A DNA stretch of 52,138 nucleotides from Victivallales bacterium. GTDB taxonomy: Bacteria > Verrucomicrobiota > Lentisphaeria > Oligosphaerales > Oligosphaeraceae. Location of the stretch: NCBI GenBank assembly GCA_017617415.1, contig JAFZWH010000026.1:1-52138 (forward strand), given 5' to 3'. Positions 15,148-24,582 of this stretch are shown piece after piece (the stretch's first letter is position 1; each line of letters starts with the position of its first letter). Both the position numbers and the translations under genes were made by a program. The notes below the pieces were generated by a model, which was given only the letters and a program-made list of their open reading frames with translations, did no database searches and was not told where the DNA came from.

Positions 15148-16365
15148 CTACACCAGTGCCCGGCGGAGTTCCTCAGCGCAGGCTTCAAGGCGATGACGCA
15201 TTGCCGCAGTCACTTTGCCGATTCGTTGCCGAGAGACCTCCGGCGGGGTCGCCAATATTTCCGCCAGTTGGCGGTGGATTTCCGCAAAGTCGCATGACTC
15301 CACGCTTCCCGCTGGTACCCGCCCGAATTGCTTCAGCCAGGTCGAGATTTTGCTCCCGCGCTCAATCCCGATAAAAGGCACCCCGACATTCGCCGCCAAA
15401 ATCAGCAGATGAAGACGGCTGCTGACCACCGCCCTGCATTGCGAAACACACGCCTGTACAACGGCCGGCGCATCCTCCTCCAGACACTCGATGCGCTCTG
15501 GGCACTTTGACCGCACCGCCAAATTCTGCATCAGCCGCTTGTCGGTCAACGGATTCATGGGAATCAAGACAATCCGGATTTCAGGACGTTCCAGCAACTT
15601 GTCCCACAACTCCGCCAATTCGTCCAGCTGTCTGAGGGCACTTTGCTCCGAGATGCAGAAGCCAATCCGCACCACGCCAGGACCGATGACTGGCAAAGGC
15701 GGCTTCGGTGCGCTTTCCTGAAGAATCGCGGTATCCGCCCCGACCAGGGCGTGATGGTAGCCACAGCGTTCCACCACCGCCTTGGACTCCGCGTCACGCA
15801 ACACCACCAGCGCACAGCCCTCCAACGCATGCCGAATCTGACGTCCGATGCGACGGGTCAACATGCCCTCGTAGATGCGCCGCCAGTCCAACACCCCCAG
15901 CGAGCAATGCGTGAGGACATTCAGCAGACGAAGCCGCCGCCCGCCGGCACGATAGAAGGCGGGATTCAGTTGTGAGTTCATGCCAACGCCCCAGACGATA
16001 GTCTTCACTCCGGCACCCTGCGCAATCCGCAGCAGTTTCACCGCCGTCGCAGGGTAGTCGGAGAGTCCCGTCGCCCCAAACCAGAGGAAGACATCGTGGC
16101 GCCGCACCTCGGCCGCAAAGCCACGCCAATCCGGGTTCTCGCCGAAGCCATACAGGGGAGCCGTCCTCACCTGCAGTTCCGCCGCTGTCCGCACCTCCTC
16201 ACGCGTACAGACAGTCACCTCGGCTTGGGGCACCAGCGACCGCAACAGCCGCACCACGCAGGCCACGATTGCCTCGTCCCCGACATTGTTGCAACCCAGC
16301 GGCACCCCGCCAAGCAGTATCTTCAAATTGCGATTGTTTTCGGCCATTGCCGTACTGTTCTGCAT
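15148..16365 (-). CDS. Polysaccharide pyruvyl transferase family protein (CsaB/WcaK type)
   Basis: A 405-residue GT-B-like protein. The N-terminus KILLGGVPLGCNNVGDEAIV matches the family signature around G-x-x-G-N-x-G-D, followed by VFLWFGATGLSDYP, TIVWGVGMNS, VVLRDAESKAVVERCG and a C-terminal SRLHLLILAANVGVPFIGIE...KISTWLKQ. The family transfers pyruvate from phosphoenolpyruvate to a sugar to form a ketal, giving the polymer negative charge. The start could be 16365 or the ATG at 16347 (MAENN). It is not in the coupled plus-strand operon but belongs to the same locus. Confidence 0.85.
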   Translation of the reverse strand: MQNSTAMAENNRNLKILLGGVPLGCNNVGDEAIVACVVRLLRSLVPQAEVTVCTREEVRTAAELQVRTAPLYGFGENPDWRGFAAEVRRHDVFLWFGATGLSDYPATAVKLLRIAQGAGVKTIVWGVGMNSQLNPAFYRAGGRRLRLLNVLTHCSLGVLDWRRIYEGMLTRRIGRQIRHALEGCALVVLRDAESKAVVERCGYHHALVGADTAILQESAPKPPLPVIGPGVVRIGFCISEQSALRQLDELAELWDKLLERPEIRIVLIPMNPLTDKRLMQNLAVRSKCPERIECLEEDAPAVVQACVSQCRAVVSSRLHLLILAANVGVPFIGIERGSKISTWLKQFGRVPAGSVESCDFAEIHRQLAEILATPPEVSRQRIGKVTAAMRHRLEACAEELRRALV

Positions 16366-16403
16366 GGTCCTTCAGCGCAGACGCTTCATCTCCGCCGATT
16401 GAG

Positions 16404-17378
16404 TCATTTCAGCGACTGGAATATCCTGCGCTTGAGCTTGACAGCACGCCAAACCCAAGGTGCGGAAAAGGCAATGCTGCGGAAAAAAGGCCACCATTTT
16501 CGGCGTAGCGACAAAGGAAGGTCCTCTGGATGCACAATTTTCTCGTCAAGCAGCCAATCGACGATCTGGAAGATGATCTCATGCCACTTCAAAGAATAAG
16601 GGTTCCACATCTGCCAGGGTTTCGGGTTGTAGGCGAGATGCGTGAAGCAGCGACTGCGGTCCACGCTGCCGTTTAACTTGTAGGTCGCCGTGACGATGGG
16701 AGCATCGGGGTCATAGCACAGCAGGCTGCCAAGCACGCTTTCATCGGTCTGAAAATAGGCGGTTCCCTTCTTCGCGATGATTCCGACATCCGGCGGCAGC
16801 ACATTTCCAATCTGCTCATGCCAGCGTTGAAGAAAGGGTCTCCACTTCCGATGCAGCACGATAAGCGGATTATTGCAGCGGGTGTCATAGCGGCTTTCGG
16901 GCAGGGCACGCCCGAAAAAACGCTCCACATCCCGTCGCCAGACCTCGCGGTTTTCAGGCGTGAAGTCCGGTGGTATCGGATAATACTGGCGGATGATGAT
17001 CTCGTCCGGATTGTCCCCGACCAGCCACTCGCCGCAGTCGCCGACGAACACGCCATCAGCATCTGCCCAGCAAACCCAATCGGTCTTCACCTCATCGTGG
17101 TTCATCAGCAGTGGCTTCTGGCACGCGACGCATTGCCGGCTCCTGGGCAGTTCCAGAATCGTGACATTGCCCAGCGCCTGCACTCGGCGCTTCATCTCCT
17201 CCGTCCAGTCCATGGCGCCGACCAGCGCCGGATGCCCCATCCCGTTTCGGCGCATGCTCGCCAAAAGCAACAGCGCCCCCCACGCATACGCCCTGTCCCC
17301 TGCGGTGACAATGGTTGTGTTCAATGCTTGGTCTGTTCGGCAGAATGTCATCGGGGACTCATAAAAAGGGAAACGCAT
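16404..17378 (-). CDS. Putative GT-A-type glycosyltransferase
   Basis: A 324-residue protein with a GT8-like or related GT-A layout: TTIVTAGDRAYAWGALLLLASMRRNG (sugar-nucleotide strand and helix), then VCWADADGVFVGD (about residues 107-119) holding a DxD-type metal motif, then a middle region ending in CNNPLIVLHRKW and FQTDESVLGSLLC. The C-terminal 80 residues are basic and aromatic and could lie on the membrane. The start is uncertain: ATG at 17378 or ATG at 17354 (MTFCRT); neither has a strong ribosome site. It lies among other glycosyltransferases and is likely a member of the polymer pathway, but the family is inferred from motifs only. Confidence 0.6.
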   Translation of the reverse strand: MRFPFYESPMTFCRTDQALNTTIVTAGDRAYAWGALLLLASMRRNGMGHPALVGAMDWTEEMKRRVQALGNVTILELPRSRQCVACQKPLLMNHDEVKTDWVCWADADGVFVGDCGEWLVGDNPDEIIIRQYYPIPPDFTPENREVWRRDVERFFGRALPESRYDTRCNNPLIVLHRKWRPFLQRWHEQIGNVLPPDVGIIAKKGTAYFQTDESVLGSLLCYDPDAPIVTATYKLNGSVDRSRCFTHLAYNPKPWQMWNPYSLKWHEIIFQIVDWLLDEKIVHPEDLPLSLRRKWWPFFRSIAFSAPWVWRAVKLKRRIFQSLK

Positions 17379-17460
17379 CGAAAATCGGCATCGCTTCTAA
17401 TATAGCCAGCAAAATGCAGACGCTATCCTTTTTCCAGGCTTTTTCCCGCAGCGCGGTTTT

Positions 17461-18630
17461 TCAAGGGTGCACAATATCCTCCAGAAGCCGTTGTTGTCGT
17501 TCCAGGTACGCCGCGTGCGAAAAAAACAACGCTCGCTCCGCGCAATGTCTGCGCTGCCTCTCCCGGAAAGCGGCGTCGGTCAGCAACCTGGCCAGAATGG
17601 CAACGGCCTCATCCTCCGTGTGATAGGTGAGTTCAGGCGAGGCCACGACCTCCTTCGCCCCTCCCTCGTCGGGGACGACGGCAATGCTCCCCGTCTTCAG
17701 ATACTCCCCAATGGAGATGCCGAAGGCCTCGAACCGCTCGGCATGCAACGCAAAGGAGCCTGACAGCAGGAAATCCTCTTTCTCTTTTCCGTACAGCGCT
17801 CCTTCAAATTTCAGCCATTCCCGCCCTGCAGCCATTCTGCGGAGCTGCTCGCCGTAAGAGGGCACCTGCTCCAGGCGTCCCGCGACATGGAGCCGGACGT
17901 CAAGCCCTGTCGCCGCACGCGCCTTCTCGACGATGCCGATGATTTCGGCGATGCGCTTTTCCGGAATGATCCGCCCGATGTAGATGACCTTCAGATGGTC
18001 GCGGACAACGGCGGACGCCCTGGCCTCGAACAAGGTGGGCGGGTAAAAAACGGTACTGTTGAACGGCCCGTAGAACTCAGTCATCAGTTTCTCCACGAAA
18101 AACGAGTTCGGATAAATGTGCTCTCGCCCATCGCGGATGATGCTCCTTTGAGAGCGTATCCCGAGGAGCGGACGCAGCACATAATCCTTCAGGAGACGCC
18201 TGACCCCTCCTTGCCGCACAGCGCCACTCTGCTCGACACGACTGTGCGCAAATGCGGTGAAGGCATCGTCCCCGAATGCGAGCATGTTCATGAAATGATG
18301 GGCCGGTCGGCCGAAGTCAATGACGTTCGCGGCGGAAATGCAGACGTCGGCCGCCTTGGCCAATTGCTTCAGACGCCTGGAACGGTACAGCGAAGGAAAT
18401 GCGCTGTGCCGCTTGGGGGCATATCCGGGCGGCGTGACCTGGACGATCTTCAGACCGCTTAGATCGACGTCAATCCCGAACAACTTCGACGCCCGCTCCA
18501 GATTGTCAGGCAGGTCCAGCGCCACCGTCAGATCGCCCATCTTCTGCAACGCCTCAATGAACGACAACGGCAGATGGTCTCCGCCACCGAACGCGAAACT
18601 GAAACTGTAATAGAGGAGAATCTTCTTCAT
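17461..18630 (-). CDS. Glycosyltransferase family 4
   Basis: A 389-residue GT4 enzyme beginning MKKILLYYSFSFAFGGGDHLP. I place the start at 18630 because it forms an ATGA overlap with the stop of the upstream gene and begins the domain; about 44 upstream codons in frame fall inside that neighbour. The C-terminal domain shows LKVIYIGRIIPEKRIAEII, LHVAGR and FALHAERFEAFGISIGEYLKTGSIAVVPDEGG, the donor-sugar-binding region. Coupled translation with the GT2 gene upstream suggests two consecutive transfer steps. Confidence 0.85.
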   Translation of the reverse strand: MKKILLYYSFSFAFGGGDHLPLSFIEALQKMGDLTVALDLPDNLERASKLFGIDVDLSGLKIVQVTPPGYAPKRHSAFPSLYRSRRLKQLAKAADVCISAANVIDFGRPAHHFMNMLAFGDDAFTAFAHSRVEQSGAVRQGGVRRLLKDYVLRPLLGIRSQRSIIRDGREHIYPNSFFVEKLMTEFYGPFNSTVFYPPTLFEARASAVVRDHLKVIYIGRIIPEKRIAEIIGIVEKARAATGLDVRLHVAGRLEQVPSYGEQLRRMAAGREWLKFEGALYGKEKEDFLLSGSFALHAERFEAFGISIGEYLKTGSIAVVPDEGGAKEVVASPELTYHTEDEAVAILARLLTDAAFRERQRRHCAERALFFSHAAYLERQQRLLEDIVHP

Positions 18631-19688
18631 GCCCGTCCCGGCCTCACTTTGGAAAACCAGAAATACAGCCGGAAAAAGAGTTCCGCCGCCCGTCTCAAAC
18701 TGGCGTGGCGCACAAACGCGCATACCCACCAGCCTGCCACTCGCTTGAAGAAAGAACCGCACTTCATCAATGCCCTGAAGTCATCTTCGCCGTCCGCGAA
18801 TAGTTGGCCAAGCGTCTCCAGTCGGCGCGCACGGGGAACCTTCCGCAGATTTTCCGGGGCGAACCAGAGGTAAAAAAGAATCTGCGACCATATCCGCATC
18901 CAGCACTCCGCCACTCGGGAATCAAAACCGGCCTCTTTCGACACCATGGCGTGAAACGCGAACAGGGATCTGAGAATCGTCGCCCAGTCCCCATGAAAAT
19001 ATCCGCCCCCACGCGCCGAGGAAGACACGGATGCGGCTTGAAGACGATAGATGTAAAAACGCTCATGCAAGGGGACGACGCGCTTCGCGAGATACAACGC
19101 GCGCGGAGAAAATTCGCTGTCCTGTCGCCGCAGGCCATAGACGCACCGCAGCCCCCTTTCAATCAGGAATTCCCGCCGAAACACGGTCATCTGGAGCATC
19201 GGGCAAGGCGGGTCATTCCGGCAAATCAGCAGCGTCGCCTCCGGTCCCGTCAATTCCGCAGGGGCGTCCAGGGGATAGTTGTCCCGGATCTCCTCGACCC
19301 TCGACAGGGCATCATTCTGGACTTGGATGGCGCACGGATACAGGTCGGCTCCCGGCCGGGACGTGATCTTGTCGTGAAGACGCTGCAGAGCGCCATCCTG
19401 GATGGCATCGTCCCCGTCCAGGAAGACGACGTAGTCCCCCCGCGCCATTTCGATGCCGATGTTTCGGGACGAGGAGCAGGATCCGCTCCGAGGCCTGGTA
19501 AAAAACCTGAACCGCTCGTCGCCTGCAATCGTCGTGCGCACGACTTCCTCCGTTCGGTCCTTGGAGGCCTCAATGCCGATCAGACATTCCCAGTCCGAAA
19601 ACGCCTGGCCAATCACGGAGTGCAGGCATTCCCCGACGTATGGCTCGACATCGCAGCAGGGAATGATGATGGAGAAAAACGGTCGCAT
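18627..19688 (-). CDS. Glycosyltransferase family 2
   Basis: A 353-residue GT2 enzyme beginning MRPFFSIIIPCCDVEPYVGE. I set the start at 19688 for three reasons: the family N-terminus starts here, AAGGTGA stands about 9 bases upstream, and a strong promoter at 19857-19828 would put the transcript start inside the longer open frame. Motifs: EASKDRTEE, RSGSCSSSRNIGIEMARGDYVVFLDGDDAI with the DxD, and a helical C-terminal part. It is the first gene of a two-gene transcript with the GT4 gene downstream. Confidence 0.87.
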   Translation of the reverse strand: MRPFFSIIIPCCDVEPYVGECLHSVIGQAFSDWECLIGIEASKDRTEEVVRTTIAGDERFRFFTRPRSGSCSSSRNIGIEMARGDYVVFLDGDDAIQDGALQRLHDKITSRPGADLYPCAIQVQNDALSRVEEIRDNYPLDAPAELTGPEATLLICRNDPPCPMLQMTVFRREFLIERGLRCVYGLRRQDSEFSPRALYLAKRVVPLHERFYIYRLQAASVSSSARGGGYFHGDWATILRSLFAFHAMVSKEAGFDSRVAECWMRIWSQILFYLWFAPENLRKVPRARRLETLGQLFADGEDDFRALMKCGSFFKRVAGWWVCAFVRHASLRRAAELFFRLYFWFSKVRPGRA

Positions 19689-20106
19689 TTGACAACTGTC
19701 ACCTTGGCATTGTTGAAGCCCACCTACCAGAGAGATTCCCGCAATGGAGCCAACGGTCTCGTTTCCTTGTGCTATATTAAGCACGACAACTTCGCTGGTG
19801 AATGGCGATGCGTTTTCAGTAACAGACATAATATACTACGAATCAGTAAGTTGTCAACTAATTTCTTGAAAAAACTCGACTTTTTCACGGATTCCGTTTG
19901 GAGTTGGACAAACAGACATATATCAATAGCAAACACAAGACAAATAGCAGTATATGGATATCTAGTTGACGTAACCAAACGGATTTGAACCACTCGCATA
20001 TTACTTTTTGTGCTTGGGGCATGAAGGGAATATAGCATTGGGCAAGCAATTTGAAGCTGTTTTCAAATCAAATCCGTCCTGGTCAGAAGGCTGACTGCTC
20101 CCTCCC
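19689..20106. other. Divergent intergenic region before the flippase gene
   Basis: This 418-bp stretch separates the minus-strand GT2 gene from the plus-strand flippase gene. It holds one clear minus-strand promoter and is AT-rich from 19800 to 20060. A plus-strand promoter for the flippase must lie here, but I could not pick a convincing pair of boxes. No gene is supported; the in-frame extension of the GT2 gene is rejected. Confidence 0.6.
19828..19857 (-). promoter_or_regulatory. Sigma-70-type promoter for the GT2-GT4 pair
   Basis: Read on the minus strand, TTGACA (19857-19852) is followed after 18 bases by TATTAT (19833-19828), or after 16 bases by TATATT. This is close to consensus and gives a leader of roughly 130 bases before the ATG at 19688. 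It is the best housekeeping-type promoter seen in the window. Confidence 0.65.
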
Positions 20107-21639
20107 ATGAAACTTGATTTTGTCCGAGACACCAAACGCAATGTGGCGGCCGCAGCCACCTACAGCACCATCAAACTGCTGCTGCCCTTCCTGAACCGGA
20201 CGTTGTTCCTCTGGCTCCTGGGACCGGCTTATCTCGGACTCAATGGCTTGTTCGGCTCCATTCTGGGAATGCTCGGTCTGGCAGAACTGGGCTTTGGCGC
20301 AGCAATGGCCTGCACCATGTACAAGCTCGTCGCCGAGGACAACCGCGAATTGTTCTGTGCCTACCTGAACTTCTACCGCAAGGCCTATCGCTACGTAGGA
20401 AGCGTCATCTTCATTGCGGGACTGTGCCTAATGCCCTTTCTGCGAAGACTGGTTCACGGGCAGCTTCCCCCCGATGTAAATCTGTATGTCCTCTATCTGA
20501 TTCATCTCACGAACACGGCGGCAAGCTATTTCCTCTTCGCCTACCGCGGCTGCATCCTCAGCGTCCACAACCGAAACGACGTCCTGTCCTACATACGCAG
20601 CCTGGTCACTATCGTGCAATACGTGGCGGTTTTTCTCGTCCTCCTGCTGACCCGCAACTATTACTACTACGTTCTCATCACCGTGGCCTTCACTCTGGTC
20701 ACCAACCTGCTGATCTTTCGGGAAAGCCGACGGCTCTTCCCAAACGTCGAGCCACGCGGGAAACTCTCCAAGGAACTGCGCTCCAAAGTATTCTCCGAGA
20801 TGAAGGCGATTTTCCTCCACCGGGTTGGCACAGTCATCTCCTATCAGGTGGACAATGTGGTCATCTCGGCCTTCCTGGGCTTGGTGGCGGTCGCCGTTTA
20901 CGGCAACTACTATTATGTCATCACCTCAGTCTGCGCCCTGGTCGGCGCCGCCTACGCCTCAATGCAAAGCGGCTTCGGCAACAAAATCCATACCACCCCA
21001 AAGGCGGAGATTTTCGCGCTGTTCATGAAACTCTGCCGGCTGACCCAGATCCTCATCCTCTGGTGCGCGGCAATGATGCTCGCCCTTTACCAACCCTTTA
21101 TCACTATATGGACCAGGGGAAATCCCGACTTGTGCAGACATGTCCTCACGCCAATATTGATGGTGTTCTACTTCTATGTCAACCAATCCCGCCAGACCCT
21201 TCTGACCTTCAAAGCCGCCGCCGCCCTATGGGGGCCAGACCGATGGAAACCCATCGTTGCCGGAGGCGTCAACCTCGCCATCAATATCCTTTTCGTCATC
21301 TTCCTGCCAGACGCCTACAAACTCGACGGCGTGATCCTCTCCACCATCCTCGGATATGTCTTTATTCAGATTCCCTGGGAAACCCATGTCGTCTTCACCC
21401 ATTTCTTCGCGCCTCAGCAACAACGGCAATATTGGCATTTCCATGCCCGTTTCGCGGCATTGGCCCTGGCAATGGGTGGGTTCACCTGGGGGGCGACGCT
21501 TCTAGTCCCTTGGAATGATCTGGCTGGTCTGATGACCAAGGGCGTCGTGGCCCTCGTGGTCTCAGGAGGCATGACGCTTGCATTCTTCCACGACGATGTT
21601 GGAAAGTTGCTGGAGCGTCATCGGTGCCGGAGGCAGTAG
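20107..21639 (+). CDS. wzx: Wzx-type lipid-linked oligosaccharide flippase
   Basis: A 510-residue inner-membrane protein of the polysaccharide transporter (PST/MOP) superfamily with about 12-14 hydrophobic segments. The N-terminus (KRNVAAAATYSTIKLLLPFLNRTLFLWLLGPAYLGLNGLFGSIL) resembles Wzx/RfbX, and the loop RGCILSVHNRNDVLSYIRSL is typical. It would flip the undecaprenyl-linked repeat unit for polymerisation by the Wzy-like protein. It is the only plus-strand gene in this part and stands alone. A 16-bp tandem duplication (GCCGGAGGCAGT units at 21626 and 21642) spans its stop codon. No good ribosome site precedes the ATG. Confidence 0.9.
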   Translation: MKLDFVRDTKRNVAAAATYSTIKLLLPFLNRTLFLWLLGPAYLGLNGLFGSILGMLGLAELGFGAAMACTMYKLVAEDNRELFCAYLNFYRKAYRYVGSVIFIAGLCLMPFLRRLVHGQLPPDVNLYVLYLIHLTNTAASYFLFAYRGCILSVHNRNDVLSYIRSLVTIVQYVAVFLVLLLTRNYYYYVLITVAFTLVTNLLIFRESRRLFPNVEPRGKLSKELRSKVFSEMKAIFLHRVGTVISYQVDNVVISAFLGLVAVAVYGNYYYVITSVCALVGAAYASMQSGFGNKIHTTPKAEIFALFMKLCRLTQILILWCAAMMLALYQPFITIWTRGNPDLCRHVLTPILMVFYFYVNQSRQTLLTFKAAAALWGPDRWKPIVAGGVNLAINILFVIFLPDAYKLDGVILSTILGYVFIQIPWETHVVFTHFFAPQQQRQYWHFHARFAALALAMGGFTWGATLLVPWNDLAGLMTKGVVALVVSGGMTLAFFHDDVGKLLERHRCRRQ

Positions 21640-21657
21640 CAGCCGGAGGCAGTCGCG
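21626..21657 (+). repeat. 16-bp tandem duplication across the flippase stop codon
   Basis: GCCGGAGGCAGT followed by AGCA or CGCG occurs at 21626-21641 and 21642-21657. The first copy contains the TAG stop of the flippase gene, so the duplication could have altered the C-terminus of the protein during its history. Confidence 0.6.
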
Positions 21658-21873
21658 GACGGGCTGCCCGAACGGCCTTGTCCATGCCGGCGAAGACGCC
21701 GGACGCGTAGCGGACGGCGGAGTGCCCCGGGCGAGACGGCCGAAAGGCAACCTTTCGAGCCGCCGATGACCGGGCACCCGCTCGTGCGAAGCATGGTGGC
21801 TTCACCCGACATGGATTTCGCGTCTTTTCGCGTGTTTCGCGGGAAACACCACCCGACAACCTTCTGCTGTCGG
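21658..21873. ncRNA. Candidate structured RNA between convergent genes
   Basis: Many stems lie close together: CGGG-CTG-CCCG (21660-21670), CCGGCG-AAGA-CGCCGG (21687-21702), a nested stem at 21722-21777 (GTGCCC.GG with CCGGGCAC outside, CGGC with GCCG, then CGAAAGG-CAA-CCTTTCG inside), GAAGC-ATGGTG-GCTTC (21788-21803), GTGTTTC-GCGG-GAAACAC (21832-21849) and CCGACA-N9-TGTCGG (21853-21873). The two flanking genes end here from both sides, so part may be terminators, but six stems with no T-run suggest more. No family is recognised; the strand is unknown. Confidence 0.3.
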
Positions 21874-21905
21874 AAACCACGATGGCGAGTAACTGTATAA
21901 TTCCC

Positions 21906-22832
21906 TTATTTTTTCCGGATGCCGTGCAGGAGCTTCTGGTGTGGCCATAGACGGCAGCGAATGCCCAGCTTATGCGGCAACGCCAGACGCCTTCCCGCAA
22001 TTGACGCAAGCAGTTCCTCCAGGCAGGTTCGATGAATCGCCGCAAGCCTCAGGAACTCCTCGCGGATCTCCTGTGGCGGCACGGGATTCGCCTTCCAGTG
22101 TTCCACTCCCGCTGCAACGGACTCTGGCGTGTCCGATGCATGGAAGACTGCGAACTCCGGCAGCATGGCGTCCCGCCCGCCGATATTTGAGGTGCTGACG
22201 ACTGGCAGGCCGCACAGCGAATATTCGCCGCAGACAAACATCGCGCCTTCGACGGCTGAAAGAGCCAACCCGCAGCAGGCACGCCCCATCTGACGGCCGA
22301 TCCGCCAGGAATTCACCTTCTCCACCCACTCCGCATGGGGGACCGTCTGCATGACCTCCTGGAAGTATGCTTTCTCGCGCTGGGAATAGGAGCCAATGAG
22401 ATAGAGGTTTGGCACCATCGCAGCCAGGGCATGGCGCTTGAAGGGCGTGATGCGAGCCACGTAGATTGCATCAAAGCTGCGTTCCTTGCCCGCCAGAGGA
22501 TAGCGTGCGGGATCCAGAAAGGCATTCTGATGGCACCAGACACACTCCGCCGCATCGCCCAGGATGGAGAGCGCCTCCTTCTCGTTGACCAGCACGATGA
22601 TGCGCGTCTCAGGGAACAGCCGATGCGCTTCTGCCAGACCATTCTTGAGTTCGGCGGCGAACTGCGGCTCCTGCACCGACCATCCCGTCTGCAACAGCAG
22701 CGTCCACGCATTGTCGGACGGTATTGACCGCCGAAACACTTCGAGGTTGCGCAGGAAATCCGTGTCAAAGGCCGCGAGGATGCGCGGTTTTCGACTCAAT
22801 TCGTATGCAGGAAGATATTCCAGGAAGGCCAT
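21906..22832 (-). CDS. Putative glycosyltransferase (GT-B type)
   Basis: A 308-residue soluble protein with a GT-B-like C-terminal half: YVARITPFKRHALAAMVPNLYLIGSYSQREKAYFQ resembles the second Rossmann domain of GT4 enzymes, and CGLALSAVEGAMFVCGEYSLCGLPVVSTSNIGGRD fits the E-x7-E/glycine region. The start at 22832 (MAFLEYLP) is chosen because the upstream gene stops at 22834; the longer frame would run through that gene. It is directly downstream of the large membrane protein and likely co-transcribed with it. Enzyme class is inferred from motifs only. Confidence 0.6.
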   Translation of the reverse strand: MAFLEYLPAYELSRKPRILAAFDTDFLRNLEVFRRSIPSDNAWTLLLQTGWSVQEPQFAAELKNGLAEAHRLFPETRIIVLVNEKEALSILGDAAECVWCHQNAFLDPARYPLAGKERSFDAIYVARITPFKRHALAAMVPNLYLIGSYSQREKAYFQEVMQTVPHAEWVEKVNSWRIGRQMGRACCGLALSAVEGAMFVCGEYSLCGLPVVSTSNIGGRDAMLPEFAVFHASDTPESVAAGVEHWKANPVPPQEIREEFLRLAAIHRTCLEELLASIAGRRLALPHKLGIRCRLWPHQKLLHGIRKK

Positions 22833-22833
22833 A

Positions 22834-24582
22834 TCATGCTCCGAACTTCTTTCTGGCGGAACGCCGACGCCACAGCCAGCAGCCGCCCAACAAAGCACAC
22901 GCCGAGACCAATGAACACAGCCAGGAGACACGCTGAAGGGGCGTCGTCCGATAACGCACAGTCACCCTGCCGGAAGTGCAATCCGCTGGAATGACTATCG
23001 AGAGAAGTCGATTGGATCCCACGCTGGTCGCCAGCCGCCTGCCCCCCTCCGGCAAGTCCAGCCATGCCTGGTAGCCATAATAGGGCACAATTGGCACTTC
23101 GATTTCGTTCTCCTGCGAATTCCCCTCAAAAGACACCTCAAGGACATTCCTCCGCGGGCGGGAAACCTGCCATTCCAGCGGATGGCTGGGCACCACCACG
23201 TCACCGCGTTCGCGAATCTCCGTATCGAGCAGCCCGCCCGAAGGCAGATAGTGGATTCCGCTGGCCTCCTGCGGCCGCCCAGGGTGGTAGGATTTGACCA
23301 GGTCATGCTCATAAATCTTGCTCGCATAGCAGTATCCGACATTGACAAACCACGCGAAGCCGGCACCAGCCACCACAATCCATAGCCAGTAGCGCTCGCG
23401 GCGCCATTCGGCGCCCACAAGCGAAGCCAGCGTCAACCCGCCGCCGAAGGCGAGAAATGCCGTCGCCGGTCCGAAGAAGCGCCAAGGGAACTGGATTACC
23501 GCCAGTGGCTTGAAAGCACCTTTCCAGGAGGGCATCTCGGTCGCCATCAGCAAGCACGCCACCCCGGCAATCAGGCAAAGATCCCGAAAGAGTTCGACGG
23601 CTGTTCGACGCGAAGTCAGGCGCAGCCGCTGCAACCCTGCAATGACGAAGATGAGTCCGATGCCCGGGGGGATCCACACGGGCGGCTTGCTCGTCGGAAT
23701 CTCCAGGAAGAGCTTCAGGAACGGCATGCAGCGCTCCAGGATTGCTTCGTTCTTTTCACCCTGGATGATGAAGTCCAAATGCGCGAACTGCTCGCACATT
23801 GGCGCCAGAAAGGCAACGCCTAACAGCACCACCGGCACTGGAGCAAGCAATAGATACCCCAGCCGTCGCGGCTCGCGCAGCAATCGGAGCGCGTTGAAGA
23901 ACAAGATTGTCGCGCAGACGGCCGTCCACAGAAACAACGACAGGCTGTGCGCGCAGACCAGTCCCAGAAAACCAAAGGAAAAGTAGTAGAATTTCCGTGG
24001 TTCGCCGTAAATCAACTCGTAAAGTCCGAGGAGGATCCACGGCGCGAAGGCGAAGGCAAAGACCTCGCCCAACGACTCCCGGAGAAAGAGATCGGTCGCC
24101 AGATAGCTGCTCCAGATGTAGAGCAAAGCCACGGCGAAGGCGCCGAAACTCGTCGCCGAAAGCTTTTTCGCACAATGCCACGCACTCCAGGCAGTAAATA
24201 GCATCCATCCGACCACCAGGAGTTTATACGCCGCCACGATGCCGACGCCACAAAGCATGAGCAAAACTGCCGGATACAAAAACAGGTCTGGGTAGAACAG
24301 CCCCGTGGCATAGCCATAGCCACCCAGCGCCTCATGGTTGACCATCGACGGAATCTCTCCCAACTGGAAATTCACCGCCATGGCATGAAGCCGGGTCAGA
24401 TGATAGTACAGGTCATGACCACCTGGCATTCCAGGCAAGAGCAGCCCGGCCAGGCCTGCCAGCGTCAGCGCGCCCAGAAGCATCGAATAGAAACGTTGCG
24501 GCGTCAGGCGGTCATGGACGGCCTTGACCTGCCTTTCCATCCAATCCACGACATTCACGGTGCACCTCATTTCCTTTCCCAA
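22834..24582 (-). CDS. Large polytopic membrane protein (PTPS-related/YfhO-like glycosyltransferase-type)
   Basis: A 582-residue protein with about 11-12 membrane helices, a first periplasmic loop GGHDLYYHLTRLHAMAVNFQLGEIPS resembling the HD/E-rich loop of GT-C glycosyltransferases, and a C-terminal periplasmic beta-rich domain (about 440-545, with PYYGYQAWLDLPEGG as in YfhO/PTPS-related proteins) followed by one last helix. GT-C enzymes use polyprenyl-phosphate sugars on the outer side; the adjacent upstream gene makes just that type of donor. I infer that the pair decorates the polymer or another envelope glycan. The start overlaps the upstream gene by 16 bases. Confidence 0.7.
   Translation of the reverse strand: MGKEMRCTVNVVDWMERQVKAVHDRLTPQRFYSMLLGALTLAGLAGLLLPGMPGGHDLYYHLTRLHAMAVNFQLGEIPSMVNHEALGGYGYATGLFYPDLFLYPAVLLMLCGVGIVAAYKLLVVGWMLFTAWSAWHCAKKLSATSFGAFAVALLYIWSSYLATDLFLRESLGEVFAFAFAPWILLGLYELIYGEPRKFYYFSFGFLGLVCAHSLSLFLWTAVCATILFFNALRLLREPRRLGYLLLAPVPVVLLGVAFLAPMCEQFAHLDFIIQGEKNEAILERCMPFLKLFLEIPTSKPPVWIPPGIGLIFVIAGLQRLRLTSRRTAVELFRDLCLIAGVACLLMATEMPSWKGAFKPLAVIQFPWRFFGPATAFLAFGGGLTLASLVGAEWRRERYWLWIVVAGAGFAWFVNVGYCYASKIYEHDLVKSYHPGRPQEASGIHYLPSGGLLDTEIRERGDVVVPSHPLEWQVSRPRRNVLEVSFEGNSQENEIEVPIVPYYGYQAWLDLPEGGRRLATSVGSNRLLSIVIPADCTSGRVTVRYRTTPLQRVSWLCSLVSACALLGGCWLWRRRSARKKFGA

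Noticed and set aside
19689-19829. N-terminal extension of the GT2 protein by 47 residues
   Set aside because: The strong promoter at 19857-19828 would start the mRNA inside this extension, and the family begins at the internal Met.
21722-21777. Kink-turn or known riboswitch in the nested stem
   Set aside because: The internal loop has purines and GA steps, but the bulge geometry does not fit a kink-turn and no riboswitch core is recognised.
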